From JOPF133 sp052144935 (GTDB taxonomy: Bacteria; Acidobacteriota; Terriglobia; Bryobacterales; Bryobacteraceae), in assembly GCA_052144935.1 (NCBI GenBank), contig JBKQPR010000094.1:1-42732 (forward strand): a DNA stretch of 42,732 bases, written 5' to 3'. A program made the position numbers and the translations under genes. The notes beneath the pieces are model-generated. The model did not search any database. It was not told the DNA's origin and saw only the letters and a program-made list of their open reading frames with translations. Position 1 is the first letter of the stretch. Every line of letters begins with the position of its first letter. This document shows positions 18,916 to 25,636 of the stretch, piece after piece.

Positions 18916-18944
18916 TTGCACGAGAGGGCGGTAGCTGCGACAAT
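18916..18944 (+). promoter_or_regulatory. Candidate promoter for the DUF433/DUF5615 pair
   Basis: TTGCAC (18916-18921), a 17-base spacer and GACAAT (18939-18944) fit a sigma70-type promoter. Transcription would begin near 18951, about ten bases before the ATG at 18961, leaving almost no 5' leader. Confidence 0.45.
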
Positions 18945-18960
18945 GGTCGGCGGGACACGA

Positions 18961-19194
18961 ATGAAGAATTTCGAGCGCATTACAGTCGATCCGGCCCAGA
19001 TGGGCGGATTGCCCTGTGTGCGCCACCTGCGGATTCCCGTGGCCACCGTGCTGCGATTGCTCGCCGGCGGTCTGACGGAGCATGAGATTCTGTCCGAATA
19101 CCCCGATCTTGAGACGGAAGATATCCGCGAGTGTCTGCGCTTCGCCGCCGCTTCCGCCATGGAGCGGGAACTACTTCTCCCCCAATCAGTTTGA
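18961..19194 (+). CDS. DUF433 family protein, putative antitoxin
   Basis: A 77-residue protein with the DUF433 pattern: FERITVDPAQMGGLPCVRH, RIPVATVLRLLAGGLTEHEI and YPDLETEDIRECLRFA. DUF433 proteins have a small helix-turn-helix-like fold and are commonly encoded just before a PIN-like partner. The ATG at 18961 was chosen over an in-frame start 15 codons upstream because the family begins with this segment. Its TGA overlaps the TTG start of the DUF5615 gene, so the two form a coupled, putative toxin-antitoxin pair. Confidence 0.85.
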   Translation: MKNFERITVDPAQMGGLPCVRHLRIPVATVLRLLAGGLTEHEILSEYPDLETEDIRECLRFAAASAMERELLLPQSV

Positions 19195-19565
19195 AGTTTC
19201 TGGTCGACAATGCATTGCCGCCGGGACTGGCCGACCTGCTTCGCGCGGCCGGACACGACGCCGTCCACGTCCGGGAATACGGAATCCAGGCGGCTCAGGA
19301 CAGCCAGATCGTCGCGCGAGCGCTGCTGGAGAACAGGATCGTCGTTTCAGCGGATTCCGACTTCAGCGCGATTCTTGCGGGCCAGGAAGCGCACCACCCC
19401 TCGTTCATTCTCTTCCGGGACCCGAATCTGCTGAGCGTCCAGGATTACATCGACATCCTGCTCCCCGCTCTGCCCGTGCTTGAGCCGGAGTTGCTGAGCG
19501 GATGTGTCGCCGTGTTTCGGCGGCGCCGCCTGCGGGTCCGCAAGCTGCCGTTCGCGGCAGAGTAG
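19191..19565 (+). CDS. DUF5615 PIN-like protein, putative toxin
   Basis: A 124-residue PIN-like protein. Seen: KFLVDNALPPGLADLLRAAG at the start, HDAVHVREYG, ARALLENRIVVSADSDF with its acidic metal-site residues, and SFILFRDPN. This is the DUF5615 (Mut7-C/PIN-like) pattern, inferred to be a nuclease. The start is TTG at 19191 inside TTGA shared with the DUF433 stop; an ATG 20 codons upstream would put unrelated sequence before the conserved KFLVDNALPP. Toxin activity has not been shown for most members. Confidence 0.82.
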   Translation: MKFLVDNALPPGLADLLRAAGHDAVHVREYGIQAAQDSQIVARALLENRIVVSADSDFSAILAGQEAHHPSFILFRDPNLLSVQDYIDILLPALPVLEPELLSGCVAVFRRRRLRVRKLPFAAE

Positions 19566-19713
19566 ATTCCGGTCGGCAAGATCAGTCGCGGCGATCCGGC
19601 CTTGCAGCCGCCGCGTTACCGGAAGGCACTGCGCCGCTACAAATCCTCAGGCTGCGGTCCGGTCTTCTAACCGGCCTGCGCGAGAGGCTCAGGGCCGACC
19701 GATCCCCAGCGGC

Positions 19714-19938
19714 TCATCCCACCGAAAAGACCTTGGTGAACGGTTCGGGGATCTCCTCACCGTGATCCATGCAATCGGCGGCAACGCGCAGCGCAAGCGC
19801 TCGTACGGCGGCGATCGCCGACTCACGGGTTGTACCGTACGCCATCACCCCCGGCATCGACTCGATATCGGCCCACCAGCGGCCGTCCTCCTCCCGCCCG
19901 ACCATGATCGGAATGGATTCTACCGTGATGCTCTCCAT
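19714..19938 (-). CDS. HicB-like antitoxin, apparently without HicA
   Basis: A 74-residue protein with the HicB partial RNase H fold: IMVGREEDGRWWADIESMPG, then VMAYGTTRESAIAAVRALAL, and a short tail. No ribbon-helix-helix or helix-turn-helix C-terminus is present, so it is a short-form HicB. HicA normally precedes hicB, but the 117 bases upstream hold no HicA and do hold a TATAAT box, and none follows downstream. It is therefore an orphan, either a relic or a protein that acts on a HicA elsewhere. Confidence 0.78.
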   Translation of the reverse strand: MESITVESIPIMVGREEDGRWWADIESMPGVMAYGTTRESAIAAVRALALRVAADCMDHGEEIPEPFTKVFSVG

Positions 19939-19954
19939 CGGTCTCTTCCCCTAC

Positions 19955-19960
19955 ATTATA
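19955..19960 (-). promoter_or_regulatory. Candidate -10 box for orphan hicB
   Basis: A consensus TATAAT on the minus strand lies 16 bases before the start codon, and GGGGAAGAG follows as a ribosome site. No good -35 was found at 16-18 bases. Confidence 0.4.
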
Positions 19961-20055
19961 GTGCTGGAGACTGTACCGGGCCCCAGGACGCACACCTCAG
20001 GAGCATCCCTGCTACATTGCCGGCAACCGGAGTGCGCCGGGCTTCTCATAGCAGT

Positions 20056-21006
20056 TCACGAAATTCCAGGAATCGGGTGAACTTCGGCCCATGTTGGGTA
20101 GGGGCCGTAACAGAGCATCCGGCATTGCGTCTCGTATTCTGCCCTAATGTCCGCCGCCAGGCCCGCCGGAGGAAAGAGCGCGTCGCTCTTCGCGAAACTC
20201 ATCTCGTCGGGGCAAAAATAGCTCTTCGAGAAATGCGCGCGGCTGATCCGGTCGTAGTCCGCCTTGATCGCCGTGTATTCGGCGGAGTTAAGCATCGCGG
20301 TGACTTCGGGTTGAGCGGCCAGTTGAAACAGGTCATAGTAGTGCCTGGCGTAAGAGCCGAGCGCTCTTCCCTCGCGTTTGAGCAGTTCCACCTTGCCGTG
20401 GATGGCGAACATCTTTTCGACGAACGTCCACCGGAAATGCAGCAGCCGCATTGAAAACTTGGCTTCGTCCTCGGCGCCCAACGAGACATTCCTGCTCCCC
20501 AGAAATTCACCCAGGTAGGAGCGCAGTTCAACGACCGCGGTGGGCTCACGGCCGCTCGCGGTGCCAGCTTCCAGAAGAACCCGGTTGGCAACTTCGCCCG
20601 GCCCGCCGAAACGCTGAATGTAAGAGAAGCCATCGTTCCGTCCGAATCCGCCGATGGTTTGGCTCTCGGTCGCGACAAATGTGAGCGCCGGGTGCGCGCC
20701 GACGGCGTCGCGGAGTTTCTTGAGCTCGCGATCGATCGCTCTCGCGCCCAAGGCCGTTTCGAACGCCGAAGGGTCGAGGAAGATGTCGATGTCCTCCGAA
20801 AACCGTTGAATGAGGTTCAATCCCTTCGAAAGACTCGTGCCGCCTTTGAAAATGACCGTGTCGCCGGCGGCGGCAGCAATGAGTCGGAGCGCCTCCGTGA
20901 CGTAGTAGTCCTTTTCGACGATCGCCGGGCGCAACCCTCGCGGGCGAAAATGCTCCGCCGCCTGGAGTATCGCCTGCTCGAAATCGGGATCCTCAAACAG
21001 CTTCAT
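20056..21006 (-). CDS. AbiEii-type nucleotidyltransferase toxin
   Basis: A 316-residue member of the AbiEii/MenT nucleotidyltransferase group. Seen: PAIVEKDYYVTEALRLI, the motif FKGGTSLSKGLNLIQRFSED with DIDIF supplying the catalytic acidic residues, and a helical C-terminal region (HYYDLFQL, FSKSYFCPDEMSF). Such proteins transfer nucleotides to RNA, often tRNA, and serve as type IV-like abortive infection toxins. The start at 21006 was chosen at the conserved MKLFEDPDF. It overlaps the upstream antitoxin-like gene by 14 bases. Length and motifs look intact. Confidence 0.88.
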   Translation of the reverse strand: MKLFEDPDFEQAILQAAEHFRPRGLRPAIVEKDYYVTEALRLIAAAAGDTVIFKGGTSLSKGLNLIQRFSEDIDIFLDPSAFETALGARAIDRELKKLRDAVGAHPALTFVATESQTIGGFGRNDGFSYIQRFGGPGEVANRVLLEAGTASGREPTAVVELRSYLGEFLGSRNVSLGAEDEAKFSMRLLHFRWTFVEKMFAIHGKVELLKREGRALGSYARHYYDLFQLAAQPEVTAMLNSAEYTAIKADYDRISRAHFSKSYFCPDEMSFAKSDALFPPAGLAADIRAEYETQCRMLCYGPYPTWAEVHPIPGIS

Positions 21007-21754
21007 GCAACCGGCGTTCCTTGGCCTGCCATTCACGAGCTTTTGGCAACCCCGACAGCAATCCAAAATCGAATCGTGAGAACGGATTGAGGGAATCCCG
21101 GAGTCGCTGCAGTGCGGCTTTGTTCTTACCGAGCTGCTCTCCAATCGCTCCGAGCATCGCGCGCACCCGCGGAGGCTCGGAAGCGGCGATTTTGAGCAAC
21201 CGCTCATAGCGGCCATGCTCCGACAAGAGTTTTAGGGTTCCACGAATGGTTTCTTCCGGTGGTAGATCGCTGGTCTTGCCCGAGCGGCGTAAGAAGTCCA
21301 GCATCGCGGCATCTGTCTCGGAAAGCTTGGCCCAAGCTTCGGGCCGGCGCGTGTGGATGACGGTATCGCCGCCGATCAGTTTCCTGGGCAGGCTGAGGCC
21401 GGTTGTGGCAACCTCACCCCGCCTGGCAACCTGTGTGGTGAAGCCAAGGAGATTCGCCGCGGCAATGCCCGCGGGAAAAACAGTCTTGCGCTGGGAAGCC
21501 AGTTTCTGGATCGAGGCGGGGTTCGGGCGGCTCTTGCCCAAGGCAGTCTCTCGTGTGCGGTAGTACACACCCTTGCTTAAGCGCTCAACTTTTCCCTCTC
21601 GCCGCAGGCGTGACAGCGCCTGCGCCACAGCGGTAAAGGGAAGATCCCGGAAATCCGCCAGTCTCCACAGCCTCTCGCCTCCCCGTTCGATGCGGCGCCG
21701 GACGGAAGCCCCGATGGGCCTTGGGCCGGCCGGCAGTCTGCGATATCCCCTCAT
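20993..21754 (-). CDS. DUF6088/AbiEi-like antitoxin
   Basis: A 253-residue protein with an N-terminal winged-helix segment: WRLADFRDLPFTAVAQALSR, LRREGKVERLSKGVYYR, then FPAGIAAANLLGFTTQ and a helical C-terminus ending at SRFDFGLLSGLP. This is the arrangement of AbiEi-type/DUF6088 proteins, which repress the AbiE promoter and counter the AbiEii nucleotidyltransferase. It directly precedes and overlaps the AbiEii gene. Translation is placed at MRGYRRLPAGP (21754). A promoter with a very short leader lies just upstream. Confidence 0.82.
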   Translation of the reverse strand: MRGYRRLPAGPRPIGASVRRRIERGGERLWRLADFRDLPFTAVAQALSRLRREGKVERLSKGVYYRTRETALGKSRPNPASIQKLASQRKTVFPAGIAAANLLGFTTQVARRGEVATTGLSLPRKLIGGDTVIHTRRPEAWAKLSETDAAMLDFLRRSGKTSDLPPEETIRGTLKLLSEHGRYERLLKIAASEPPRVRAMLGAIGEQLGKNKAALQRLRDSLNPFSRFDFGLLSGLPKAREWQAKERRLHEAV

Positions 21755-21760
21755 ACTCCA

Positions 21761-21789
21761 AGCATCTGCCACGCGACTGCCAATGTCAA
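21761..21789 (-). promoter_or_regulatory. Promoter of the AbiE-like pair, probably leaderless
   Basis: On the minus strand TTGACA (21789-21784) is followed after 17 bases by GATGCT (21766-21761), and the ATG begins only six bases later at 21754. Transcription would start at or next to the A of the ATG, giving a leaderless mRNA. The -35 is perfect; the -10 is weak. Confidence 0.5.
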
Positions 21790-21893
21790 GTTTTTTAGCA
21801 GAAAAACGTGACAAATCGCCTTGGGGTCTGGGACGGATCGGCGTCCCCACATTTTTTCCAACCTTAGCCCCCCGCCATCCGTCCAACCAGCGA

Positions 21894-22421
21894 ATGGTAG
21901 GGGCGAGCCAACTGGCACTGACCAACCCGATCCCCAGGGCCGAACCAACCCACACCGTCGCGGCGCTGGAAGAGCTGTACCAGGCCCACGGCACGCGCCT
22001 TAAGAGCATCGCGTACCACATCGTCGGCAATCGCCAGGACGCCGAGGACGCCGTGCAGGAAACCTTCCTCAAGCTGCACCGGTCGATTCGTGGCTTCCAG
22101 GGGCAGTCGAGCATCGGAACCTGGCTCTGCCGCATCGTCATCAACGTCTGCTACGACATCACCCGCCGGCGGCGGCGCGAAGCTGAAGCCCCTCCCGATG
22201 GCCCCGCGCCGAACCAGCAGATCGCCCTGCGCGTGGCCCTGCGGGATGTCCTCGGACGCATCCATCCCAAACATCGCATGGTGTTTCTGTTGTTTGAAGT
22301 GGAGGGCCTGCGCCATTCCGAGATCGCCGCCATTCTGGAGATCCCCGAAGGCACATCCAAGGCCTGGCTCTTCGAGGCCAAAAAGGAACTGAAACGCCTG
22401 CTCACGGAGGCGCACCGATGA
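21894..22421 (+). CDS. RNA polymerase ECF sigma factor
   Basis: A 175-residue sigma70-family ECF factor. Region 2 is seen in LYQAHGTRLKSIAYHIVGNR, DAEDAVQETFLKLH and IGTWLCRIVINVCYD; region 4 in HRMVFLLFEVEGLRHSEIAA and IPEGTSKAWLFEAKKELKRL. There is no extra C-terminal domain. The ATG at 21894 is the nearest in-frame start before region 2; no strong ribosome site was seen, so the start is uncertain. Its last four bases overlap the anti-sigma gene (ATGA), and the DUF4097 gene follows, so the three form one coupled unit. Confidence 0.92.
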   Translation: MVGASQLALTNPIPRAEPTHTVAALEELYQAHGTRLKSIAYHIVGNRQDAEDAVQETFLKLHRSIRGFQGQSSIGTWLCRIVINVCYDITRRRRREAEAPPDGPAPNQQIALRVALRDVLGRIHPKHRMVFLLFEVEGLRHSEIAAILEIPEGTSKAWLFEAKKELKRLLTEAHR

Positions 22422-23047
22422 TCTTTCAATGCCAAGACCTTGACCGGGCGCTGGCAACCCCCGAACTGATGCCCGACGCCCGGGCGCACGCACAAAACTG
22501 CCCGCGTTGCGCCGGGCAGCTTTTCCTGTGGGCCGAAATCTCGCGGATCGCTCCGCAATTGCGCGAGGCATGGGACAGTCCCAAGCTGTGGCCGCGCATC
22601 CAGTCCGCGCTCGCCGCCGGGGCTAAAGGGCACCCCGCCCGCCGGCCGGTTCCCATGTGGCGCTGGGGGCTGGCCGCCGCTGCCGTGATCACGCTGGCGC
22701 TGGCGCTCTCCCAGCCCTGGCGAAGCCCGGGGGGCCCTTGGGGCCCGCGCACGCGCCAGTTCCTCACGCAGGACGCCCTGCGCGAAGTGCAGCAGGCCGA
22801 AGCGGCCTACAGCCGGTCCATCGACAAGCTCTCCGCCCTGGCCGGGCCGGCCCTGGAGGAATCGCCGTCTCCTCTGGCCGCGGTCTACCGCGAAAAGCTC
22901 ATGGTGCTCGATTCGGCCATCGCGGATCTCAAAGCCAATGTCGAGAGCAACCGTTACAACGTCTATTTGCAGGGCCAGCTCGCCTCGCTCTACCGCGAGA
23001 AGCAGCGAACCCTGCGGGAGTGGGTGGAAAATGCGAACCGCAATTAA
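22418..23047 (+). CDS. Membrane zinc-finger anti-sigma factor
   Basis: A 209-residue protein. The N-terminal HAHAQNCPRC-like segment (H-x3-C-x2-C) matches the zinc-binding anti-sigma domain that holds ECF factors. One membrane span follows (WGLAAAAVITLALALS, about 86-101), then an extracytoplasmic region with heptad-like helices (YSRSIDKLSALAG, LDSAIADLKANVESNRYNVY). The start overlaps the sigma stop and the end overlaps the DUF4097 start by 17 bases. It should release the sigma factor on an envelope signal; the signal is unknown. Confidence 0.87.
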   Translation: MIFQCQDLDRALATPELMPDARAHAQNCPRCAGQLFLWAEISRIAPQLREAWDSPKLWPRIQSALAAGAKGHPARRPVPMWRWGLAAAAVITLALALSQPWRSPGGPWGPRTRQFLTQDALREVQQAEAAYSRSIDKLSALAGPALEESPSPLAAVYREKLMVLDSAIADLKANVESNRYNVYLQGQLASLYREKQRTLREWVENANRN

Positions 23048-24416
23048 GTTGGCGCTGGTCTGCGGGTGTGCCCTCACGGCGCAGGCTCGCGAAGAATTCC
23101 GCCGGGAATTCAGCCGGACCGTCACCCTGGCCGCCGGCCACGGCTTTCGAATCGAGAACTCGTTTGGCAATGTCACGATTCACACCCAGCCGAAGGGCGA
23201 GGCGGCCATCTGGGCCACCATACAGTGTTCGGCCCCGACCGTCGCCGAGGCGCGCCGGTGCGCCGATCTCATCCGGATCGCCATCGACGAGGGCGGCGGC
23301 TCGCTCGCCGTGCGCACCGAATTCCCCAGCTCGAGCGGGTCCTCGAACACCGGATTCCGCGTGGATTACGACCTCGACCTTCCGGAGGCTGCTCCGCTAG
23401 AAGTGCGCAACCGCTTCGGCGCGGTCAGCCTCATCGGCCCGCACTCGGGCTCCACCATCGTCAATGGCAACGGCAACGTGACCCTCTCGATGGGCCGCGG
23501 CCGCCAGCAGATCGAAAACAGCTTCGGCAGCGTCGAGGTACGCGGGAATGAAGGCGACGTGATTATCCGCAACACCAACGGCGCGGTGACCGCCGGCGAT
23601 GTCTCGGGCACGCTGGACATCGCCAACCGCTTCGGCAAGATCCACGTCACCAACGCCGGGCGCAGCCTGACCATTCACAGCAACAACGGCGAGATCGAAG
23701 CCGCCCGGGTCGGCGGCGTTGCCACCATCTCCAACAGCTTCGGACCGGTGGTGGTTTCGGAGGCCAAATCCGACGTGAACGTGCACAACCAAAACGGCAA
23801 CATCACGGCCAATGGCGTCGGGGGTGTCGCCGATTTTGAGACCTCCTTCGGCCATGTGCAATTCGCCAGGATCGGGAAATCGCTCACCGTGCACGCGCAG
23901 AATACCTCCGTCACCGGCCAGGAAGTGGGCGGGACCGCCACCGTGGAGACCAGCTTCGCGACCGTGGATCTCCGCGACATCAAGGGCGGCGCGCGCATCA
24001 CCGCCGGCAACAGCCCTATCAAGTTGGCCGCCGTGGCGGGCGAGATCTACGCCAAGACCTCGTTTGCCGAAGTGCGTCTGGATTCCGCCGCGGGACCGGT
24101 CACGGTGGAGAACAACAACGGCTCGGTGACCGTGGATGCCCACCCCGCCAAGCCCGGCCTGGAATGCCAGCCCATCTCGGTGCGCACCAGTTTCAGCCCC
24201 ATCCACGTAGCGGTGCCGGCCGGTGGACCGGGCTACCAGGTCACCGCCAGCACTTCCTTCGGCGCCATCCGCACCGAGCATGAAATGCGGGTGACTGGCG
24301 AGCTGGCCGGCTCGCAGCACGGCTCGCTGCACGGCCGCATCGGCGAGGGAAGCTGCCCGCTGCGCCTCAACGACCAGAACGGCGATATCGAAATTCGGAA
24401 GAGCCTGAACCGCTGA
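23031..24416 (+). CDS. Secreted DUF4097 beta-solenoid protein
   Basis: A 461-residue exported protein. A signal peptide (MRTAIKLALVCGCALTAQA) precedes SRTVTLAAGHGFRIENSFGN. The body alternates N(S/R)FG-type and NxNG-type turns roughly every 20 residues (for example IENSFGSVEVRG, RNTNGAVTAGD, NRFGKIHVT, HSNNGEIEAA, NSFGPVVV, HNQNGNITA), a pattern expected of a right-handed beta-helix as in DUF4097/adhesin-like proteins. Start ATG 23031 lies inside the end of the anti-sigma gene. Co-translation suggests it is a target or sensor of the same envelope stress system. Confidence 0.87.
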   Translation: MRTAIKLALVCGCALTAQAREEFRREFSRTVTLAAGHGFRIENSFGNVTIHTQPKGEAAIWATIQCSAPTVAEARRCADLIRIAIDEGGGSLAVRTEFPSSSGSSNTGFRVDYDLDLPEAAPLEVRNRFGAVSLIGPHSGSTIVNGNGNVTLSMGRGRQQIENSFGSVEVRGNEGDVIIRNTNGAVTAGDVSGTLDIANRFGKIHVTNAGRSLTIHSNNGEIEAARVGGVATISNSFGPVVVSEAKSDVNVHNQNGNITANGVGGVADFETSFGHVQFARIGKSLTVHAQNTSVTGQEVGGTATVETSFATVDLRDIKGGARITAGNSPIKLAAVAGEIYAKTSFAEVRLDSAAGPVTVENNNGSVTVDAHPAKPGLECQPISVRTSFSPIHVAVPAGGPGYQVTASTSFGAIRTEHEMRVTGELAGSQHGSLHGRIGEGSCPLRLNDQNGDIEIRKSLNR

Positions 24417-24468
24417 GGCCGGCTTGGGTGCTTAAGCGGATTCGGGATTTCACGGTTCGGCGGCGTCA

Positions 24469-24548
24469 ACCGCTCCCTGACGGTCGCGGCTCTGCTAAGG
24501 TCATGCTGATTCGGCGTGGGTTACAGAGCCGCGACCGCAGGGAGCGGT
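24469..24548. repeat. Second copy of the CCGCTCCCTGACGGTCGCGG element
   Basis: The left arm ACCGCTCCCTGACGGTCGCG runs from 24469 and continues to 24494; the right arm 24524-24548 is its reverse complement with one base missing (ACCGCAGGG instead of ACCGTCAGGG). The loop is 29 bases. It matches the arms of the element at 12971-13040, although the loops are unrelated, so the arms are what is conserved. Confidence 0.88.
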
Positions 24549-24592
24549 CTTCTGGTGGGGACTTTCCCGAATCCGTTTACGCACTCGGCCGG

Positions 24593-24755
24593 CTTGACAC
24601 CCGTCTGCGCGCTCCGTAATCTGAAAGCCATGGACGTCGAGCTTACCCCCGCTCAAAAGGCCTTCGTTCGACACGCCATTGAGACCGGCCGGCTCCGGCG
24701 CGAAGAAGATGCGGTGCTTGAAGCGCTGTCCCTGTGGGAAGAACGCGAGCGGCGG
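24593..24755 (+). repeat. Direct repeat, copy 1 (promoter plus parD 5' half)
   Basis: This 163-base stretch matches 25247-25409 without indels and at roughly 90 percent identity by eye. It covers the promoter, the start codon and the first 42 codons of parD. Past it the two antitoxins diverge. Confidence 0.88.
24594..24622 (+). promoter_or_regulatory. Sigma70 promoter of parDE, leaderless
   Basis: TTGACA (24594-24599), exactly 17 bases, then TAATCT (24617-24622). The ATG at 24630 lies seven bases after the -10 box, so the transcript should begin at or beside the start codon. No Shine-Dalgarno is present or possible. An almost identical promoter precedes the second parD at 25248. Confidence 0.75.
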
Positions 24756-24905
24756 CTCCTGGAGCTGAATGCGGCGCTTGATGAAGCCGAGGCCGATTTG
24801 GAAGCTGGGCGCCATGCCGACTACACCGACGAGACGCTGCCGCGACTGGCCGCCGAGTTGAAGCGCGAAGCGCGTACACTGCGCGATAGCAAACCGCCCT
24901 GCTGA
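24630..24905 (+). CDS. parD: ParD-like antitoxin, copy 1
   Basis: A 91-residue ribbon-helix-helix antitoxin. Seen: MDVELTPAQKAFVRHAIETG, REEDAVLEALSLWEERE, and a C-terminal acidic toxin-binding helix (LDEAEADLEAGRHADYTDET). This is the ParD/CC2985 pattern. The start is at the ATG seven bases behind the -10 box. It ends 11 bases before the likely start of parE. A paralogue with an almost identical first half lies at 25284. Confidence 0.87.
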   Translation: MDVELTPAQKAFVRHAIETGRLRREEDAVLEALSLWEERERRLLELNAALDEAEADLEAGRHADYTDETLPRLAAELKREARTLRDSKPPC

Positions 24906-24916
24906 TCGCGTAATGA

Positions 24917-25195
24917 CTGACCAGACGCGCGCGCCGCGATGTACTCAACATCTGGCGGCGCATTGCCGAGGACAACGAGCCAGCCGCCGACCGCTTCATC
25001 GACCTGTTGACGCGTCATTTCCGGCTGCTGGGGGGCACGCCGTATGCCGGCCGGCAGCGCGACGAAATACGTCCGGGCTACCGGAGCTTCCCCGTAGGCG
25101 AGTACCTCATTTTCTACCGGGTTGTGGTGCCGGACGTGAGCATCATGCATGTGGTGCACGGACGTATGGATTTGCGGCGTTACCCGTTCGATTAG
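24917..25195 (+). CDS. parE: ParE-like toxin with non-ATG start
   Basis: A 92-residue RelE/ParE superfamily protein. Seen: RRARRDVLNIWRRIAEDNEP, AADRFIDLLTRHFRLLGGTP, YAGRQRDEIRPGYRSFPVGE and HVVHGRMDLRRYPFD, covering the complete ParE fold, a DNA gyrase poison in the family prototype. The conserved N-terminus has no ATG, GTG or TTG ahead of it: TGA at 24914 closes the frame and CTG 24917 is the first possible start. ATG 24913 overlaps it in another frame. So translation either begins at CTG or a one-base shift near 24913-24917 has damaged the start. Calls that begin at TTG 25007 would lose the first third. Confidence 0.8.
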   Translation: MTRRARRDVLNIWRRIAEDNEPAADRFIDLLTRHFRLLGGTPYAGRQRDEIRPGYRSFPVGEYLIFYRVVVPDVSIMHVVHGRMDLRRYPFD

Positions 25196-25246
25196 CCGGG
25201 CTCGCTAATGCCGCGCCCGGACCCGAGTTCCGTCAGGCTTCCAAAA

Positions 25247-25409
25247 CTTGACACCCGGCTGCGCCCTCCGTAATCTGAAAGCCATGGACGTGCAGCTTAC
25301 CCCCGATCAAAAGGCCTTCGTTCGACATGCCATTGAGACTGGCCGGCTCCAGCGCGAAGAAGATGCGGTGCTTGAAGCGCTGTCGATGTGGGAAGAACGC
25401 GAGCGGCGG
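25247..25409 (+). repeat. Direct repeat, copy 2 (promoter plus parD 5' half)
   Basis: Second copy of 24593-24755, offset by 654 bases. The conserved part stops at GAGCGGCGG, after which the antitoxin C-terminus and the toxin are different, so this was a duplication or recombination between related modules rather than a simple tandem copy. Confidence 0.88.
25248..25276 (+). promoter_or_regulatory. Sigma70 promoter of the second parD, leaderless
   Basis: TTGACA (25248-25253), 17 bases, TAATCT (25271-25276), with the ATG at 25284 seven bases downstream. Same layout as at 24594. Confidence 0.72.
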
Positions 25410-25565
25410 CGCATCGAGATACTTGCAGCCATCGAGAGCGCCGAGGCATCCCTGGCATTAGGCGAGGGCCGCAGAATCACGACCCGCGAAGACGTGACGT
25501 GCCTTGCCACGGATGTGAAACGCCGTGGTCTGGCGCGGCTTTCCTCTGAGCAGAACCCCCATTAA
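25284..25565 (+). CDS. ParD-like antitoxin, copy 2
   Basis: A 93-residue paralogue of the antitoxin at 24630. The DNA-binding half MDVQLTPDQKAFVRHAIETG is nearly identical, whereas the C-terminal part (IEILAAIESAEASLALGEGR) differs, as expected if it pairs with a different toxin. Its TAA shares a base with the ATG of a truncated toxin start at 25565, so its own partner has been lost. It may still regulate both promoters because the DNA-binding domain is shared. Confidence 0.85.
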   Translation: MDVQLTPDQKAFVRHAIETGRLQREEDAVLEALSMWEERERRRIEILAAIESAEASLALGEGRRITTREDVTCLATDVKRRGLARLSSEQNPH

Positions 25566-25636
25566 TGGCCGAATTAATCCTCGCGCCGGAAGCCGAAGCC
25601 GAGCTTGACGTCAATACGGTTCACTTAACGCACTGA
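25565..25636 (+). pseudogene. Truncated RelE/ParE toxin start
   Basis: Just after the second antitoxin the frame reads MAELILAPEAEAELD, a common start of RelE/ParE toxins, then VNTVHLTH and a stop. Only about 15 residues are toxin-like; the rest of the gene is missing. The break coincides with the edge of the transposase-like remnant that follows, so an insertion and later decay is the likely cause. Confidence 0.6.

Noticed and set aside
19939..20055. Degenerate hicA upstream of the orphan hicB
   Set aside because: No frame shows the conserved HicA GSH or histidine motifs, and a TATAAT box interrupts the space.
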